Source: Methylococcales bacterium
GTDB lineage: Bacteria; Pseudomonadota; Gammaproteobacteria; Methylococcales; Methylomonadaceae
DNA: 64,000 bases
Reading direction: 5' to 3'
NCBI GenBank assembly: GCA_026399015.1
Contig: JAPLRS010000009.1
Span: 46,047 to 110,046 of the forward strand
Positions within the stretch are counted from its first letter, which is position 1. The number at the start of each line of letters is the position of its first letter. This document shows positions 61,648 through 64,000 of this stretch, one piece after another. Position numbers and translations under genes: made by a program. The notes beneath the pieces are model-generated. The model was given only the letters and a program-made list of their open reading frames with translations, was not told the origin of the DNA and made no database searches.

Positions 61648-62505
61648 ATGCTACCGGATAAATTTTCTTTTGGTGTTATGGAAGATCATGAGGCGCTCAT
61701 CTTAAATGAATGGGCAACAATAGAAGGCTGGAATCCTGGTTTATGTGATCAAAAAGTGGCTAGAGAATTTGATCCAGAAGCTTTTATAGCCTTGCGAAAA
61801 GATAATGAACTCATCGGCGGTGGATCAATTATTTCTTACAATGGTTTGTATGGCTTCATGGGCCTCTTTATTATGCGAACCGATTTTAGAGGCCAAGGTT
61901 TAGGGGCCAAGTTATGGACCTATCGACGAGATCAATTAATTAATCGTTTGCAACCAACAGCAGCCATTGGCATGGATGGTGTCTTTAATATGGCGCCGTT
62001 TTACGCCAAAGGTGGCTTTAAATTAGCACATCGCGACCTAAGATATGAAGGCATAGCCCTAGCTAATAAATCCGCTGGAGTAACGGAACTCAGAGATATC
62101 AAATTTGATGCACTAGATGCTTACGACCAAAAACATTTTCCAGTTCCACGCTCTGCCTTTATCAAAGCCTGGATAAATCAAGAAGGTGTTTTTGGCTATG
62201 CAGTCGTTAAGCAGGATCAGTTATTAGGCTACGGTGTTGCCCGACCCTGTCATAAGGGTTACAAAATTGGGCCATTATTCGCCGATTCTGCAGATATAGC
62301 AGAAACAATCCTATCAAATATAATGGGTGATATTAAGGGAGAATTTGTCCAAATTGATATTCCAGAACCCAATATTGCTGGGCTACAATTAGCCACAAAA
62401 TATGGCTTAATTGAATCTTTCGGCTGTGCACGAATGTATTTAGGACACGTAAATCCAGTCCCATTACAAAATATATATAGTGTTACCTCTTATGAGTTTG
62501 GCTAG
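61648..62505 (+). CDS. GNAT-family acetyltransferase with second C-terminal GNAT-like domain
   Basis: FIMRTDFRGQGLGAKLWTYRRDQL, NMAPFYAKGGFKLAHRDLRYEG. Confidence 0.87.
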   Translation: MLPDKFSFGVMEDHEALILNEWATIEGWNPGLCDQKVAREFDPEAFIALRKDNELIGGGSIISYNGLYGFMGLFIMRTDFRGQGLGAKLWTYRRDQLINRLQPTAAIGMDGVFNMAPFYAKGGFKLAHRDLRYEGIALANKSAGVTELRDIKFDALDAYDQKHFPVPRSAFIKAWINQEGVFGYAVVKQDQLLGYGVARPCHKGYKIGPLFADSADIAETILSNIMGDIKGEFVQIDIPEPNIAGLQLATKYGLIESFGCARMYLGHVNPVPLQNIYSVTSYEFG

Positions 62506-62752
62506 TGAATCAATTGCACTCATCTTGCTGAACAATTTCACGCTCGGATGAGTCATTTATGTTTAAATCAACCATCATTTCTTGAGCCATTGATAAGAAA
62601 GTAGCAAACCAACTTTCAGTCAAAAGCATGCATTAATAGCAAATAATAAATATTTTTTATAGCACCCATTAGTAATAATAGTATTAATGAATTTTGGAAT
62701 TGTTTGACTAAATCCGCTAGAATACTTATTAAACAGTAATCTATATATTAAT

Positions 62753-63862
62753 ATGTCAGAAGATCCGAAATTAGAAGCAATCATAGCCCTCCTCTATGAA
62801 TCAGTGCTTGATCCAAAGCTTTTAAAAGAAGCATTAGGACTTTGTGCTATTTATGCTGGAGCGGATGAGGCAATGGTTGTCACTTATGACAAAATGACAC
62901 AATTACAAATAGGAGCGCTGGTAGCAGGCTCTCGTTTCGCGCCCAATGGTTTTGATGATTATATGAATCACTATTGGAAAATTGACCCCAGAAAACATGT
63001 TAACCTTGGTAAAATTAGAGAATGGCGATGTTGTACTGATTTTAACGATCAAAAGTTCGTTAGCAAAAATGAATTTTATCAAGATTTTCTAATTCCAAAC
63101 GAAGTTAGATATATTATGGGAGCGAGACTTTGCTCCGATGATAATGAGTTTATTGTAAATGGTTTTATACGAGCTATTGATCGAGAGCCATTCGATATTA
63201 ATAATATTTCTGCTGCAAATAGTTTTTTTGATCATTTGCAACGAACATTAAGATTACATAAACAAACTCAAACCCTACAGACTAAAATTGATCTGGGTGC
63301 TATCGCTATAGATAATCTGCCTATATCAATGATCATAACTAATCATAAAGGCCAAATTGAGCATTTAAATTCCAAAGCAGAAAAAACTCTCATAACTAGC
63401 AACTCAGGCTTACACAGTGTAATGGGAAATTTAGTGGCTACCAATCCAGTAGATAGGCACAAACTGAGTAACCTCATTTCAAACGCGGCAATAACTAATG
63501 GCCGAGGTGGGCAAATGCTACTTAATAGCGAAAGTCCAAAATACATTTTTGTTACCCCAATAACTCCTAAATCTACTATAGCCAATAACTGGCAAATACC
63601 CTTAGCACTTATAATCATAAATGAAAGTGACAACGTAAGATCTCAATTAGAATTTTTTAAAAGTTTATATCATTTCACACCAGCTGAATTGCGCTTAGCA
63701 CAGGCATTATTAAATGGAATATCAGTTGATAAATATGCCCAAGAAATGGGAGTTACTATCAACACCATTCGCACACAACTCAGCGCTTTATTCAAAAAAA
63801 CAAATACCTCTCGGCAAGGAGAACTTATCGCTCTCTTAAAATCAAATCCTAGTTTCCATTAA
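62753..63862 (+). CDS. LuxR-family transcriptional regulator with PAS-like N-terminus
   Basis: C-terminal HTH FTPAELRLAQALLNGISVDKYAQEMGVTINTIRTQLSALFKKTNTSRQGELIALL. Confidence 0.88.
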   Translation: MSEDPKLEAIIALLYESVLDPKLLKEALGLCAIYAGADEAMVVTYDKMTQLQIGALVAGSRFAPNGFDDYMNHYWKIDPRKHVNLGKIREWRCCTDFNDQKFVSKNEFYQDFLIPNEVRYIMGARLCSDDNEFIVNGFIRAIDREPFDINNISAANSFFDHLQRTLRLHKQTQTLQTKIDLGAIAIDNLPISMIITNHKGQIEHLNSKAEKTLITSNSGLHSVMGNLVATNPVDRHKLSNLISNAAITNGRGGQMLLNSESPKYIFVTPITPKSTIANNWQIPLALIIINESDNVRSQLEFFKSLYHFTPAELRLAQALLNGISVDKYAQEMGVTINTIRTQLSALFKKTNTSRQGELIALLKSNPSFH

Positions 63863-63863
63863 T

Positions 63864-64000
63864 TGTCTGGCGTCAATTACTTTGACCGGTTCGCGACAAC
63901 TATCTTGTCCGGTTAGTGGTTAAAAAAATGCTATTTTTTTATGCTTTGTTTCTTTCGATAACTCTCTCCGTTTAATTCAATAATAGTGGCATGATGGATA
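63864..64000 (-). mobile_element. End of an IS21-family-like insertion sequence, truncated by the window edge
   Basis: Contains an IstB-like C-terminus. The putative end starts TGTCTGGCGTCAATTACTTTGACCGGTTCGCGACAACTATCTTGTCCGGTTAGTGG, with internally repeated CCGGTT blocks, as in IS21 termini. Confidence 0.7.
63931..64000 (-). CDS. istB: IstB-like ATP-binding protein of an IS21-family element, C-terminal fragment
   Basis: Minus strand translation IHHATIIELNGESYRKKQSIKK* matches the conserved IstB C-terminal pattern (xHHAxxIxxxGESYRxK). Absent from the ORF track because it is edge-truncated. Confidence 0.75.
   Translation of the reverse strand, partial: IHHATIIELNGESYRKKQSIKK

Overview
The window is mostly ordinary bacterial chromosome from an AT-rich gammaproteobacterium; a methylotroph-like lineage is possible but unproven. 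Most of it is housekeeping genes: asd, adk, sucAB-lpd, phosphomannomutase, nagZ-hpt-MTIP, a complete hoxFUYHW NAD-reducing hydrogenase operon, hemF, cysM, rlmD, truA, regBA, gcvR-bcp, nadA, aspS, pyrC and rnt. Two edge-truncated genes are absent from the ORF track: a BcsC-like cellulose export protein at the left edge (minus strand) and the C-terminus of an IS21-type IstB at the right edge. The observations most worth a second look are: (1) the Lpd (E3) encoded after sucAB has lost both redox cysteines and the catalytic histidine base; (2) a 24/28 match to the E. coli dif site at 11207-11234, probably marking the replication terminus, with a XerC arm that shares 19 nt with loxP; (3) a noncoding array at 17701-18080 built from 19 consecutive, indel-free 20-nt modules with conserved hairpin potential; (4) REP-like TTCGACAAGCTCAG palindromes in convergent intergenic regions; (5) a membrane-anchored multicopper oxidase with a type-C two-domain ligand pattern. 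I did not find a CRISPR array, a recognisable defence system or a tRNA/rRNA gene. All family calls come from reading motifs by eye; no database search was run.
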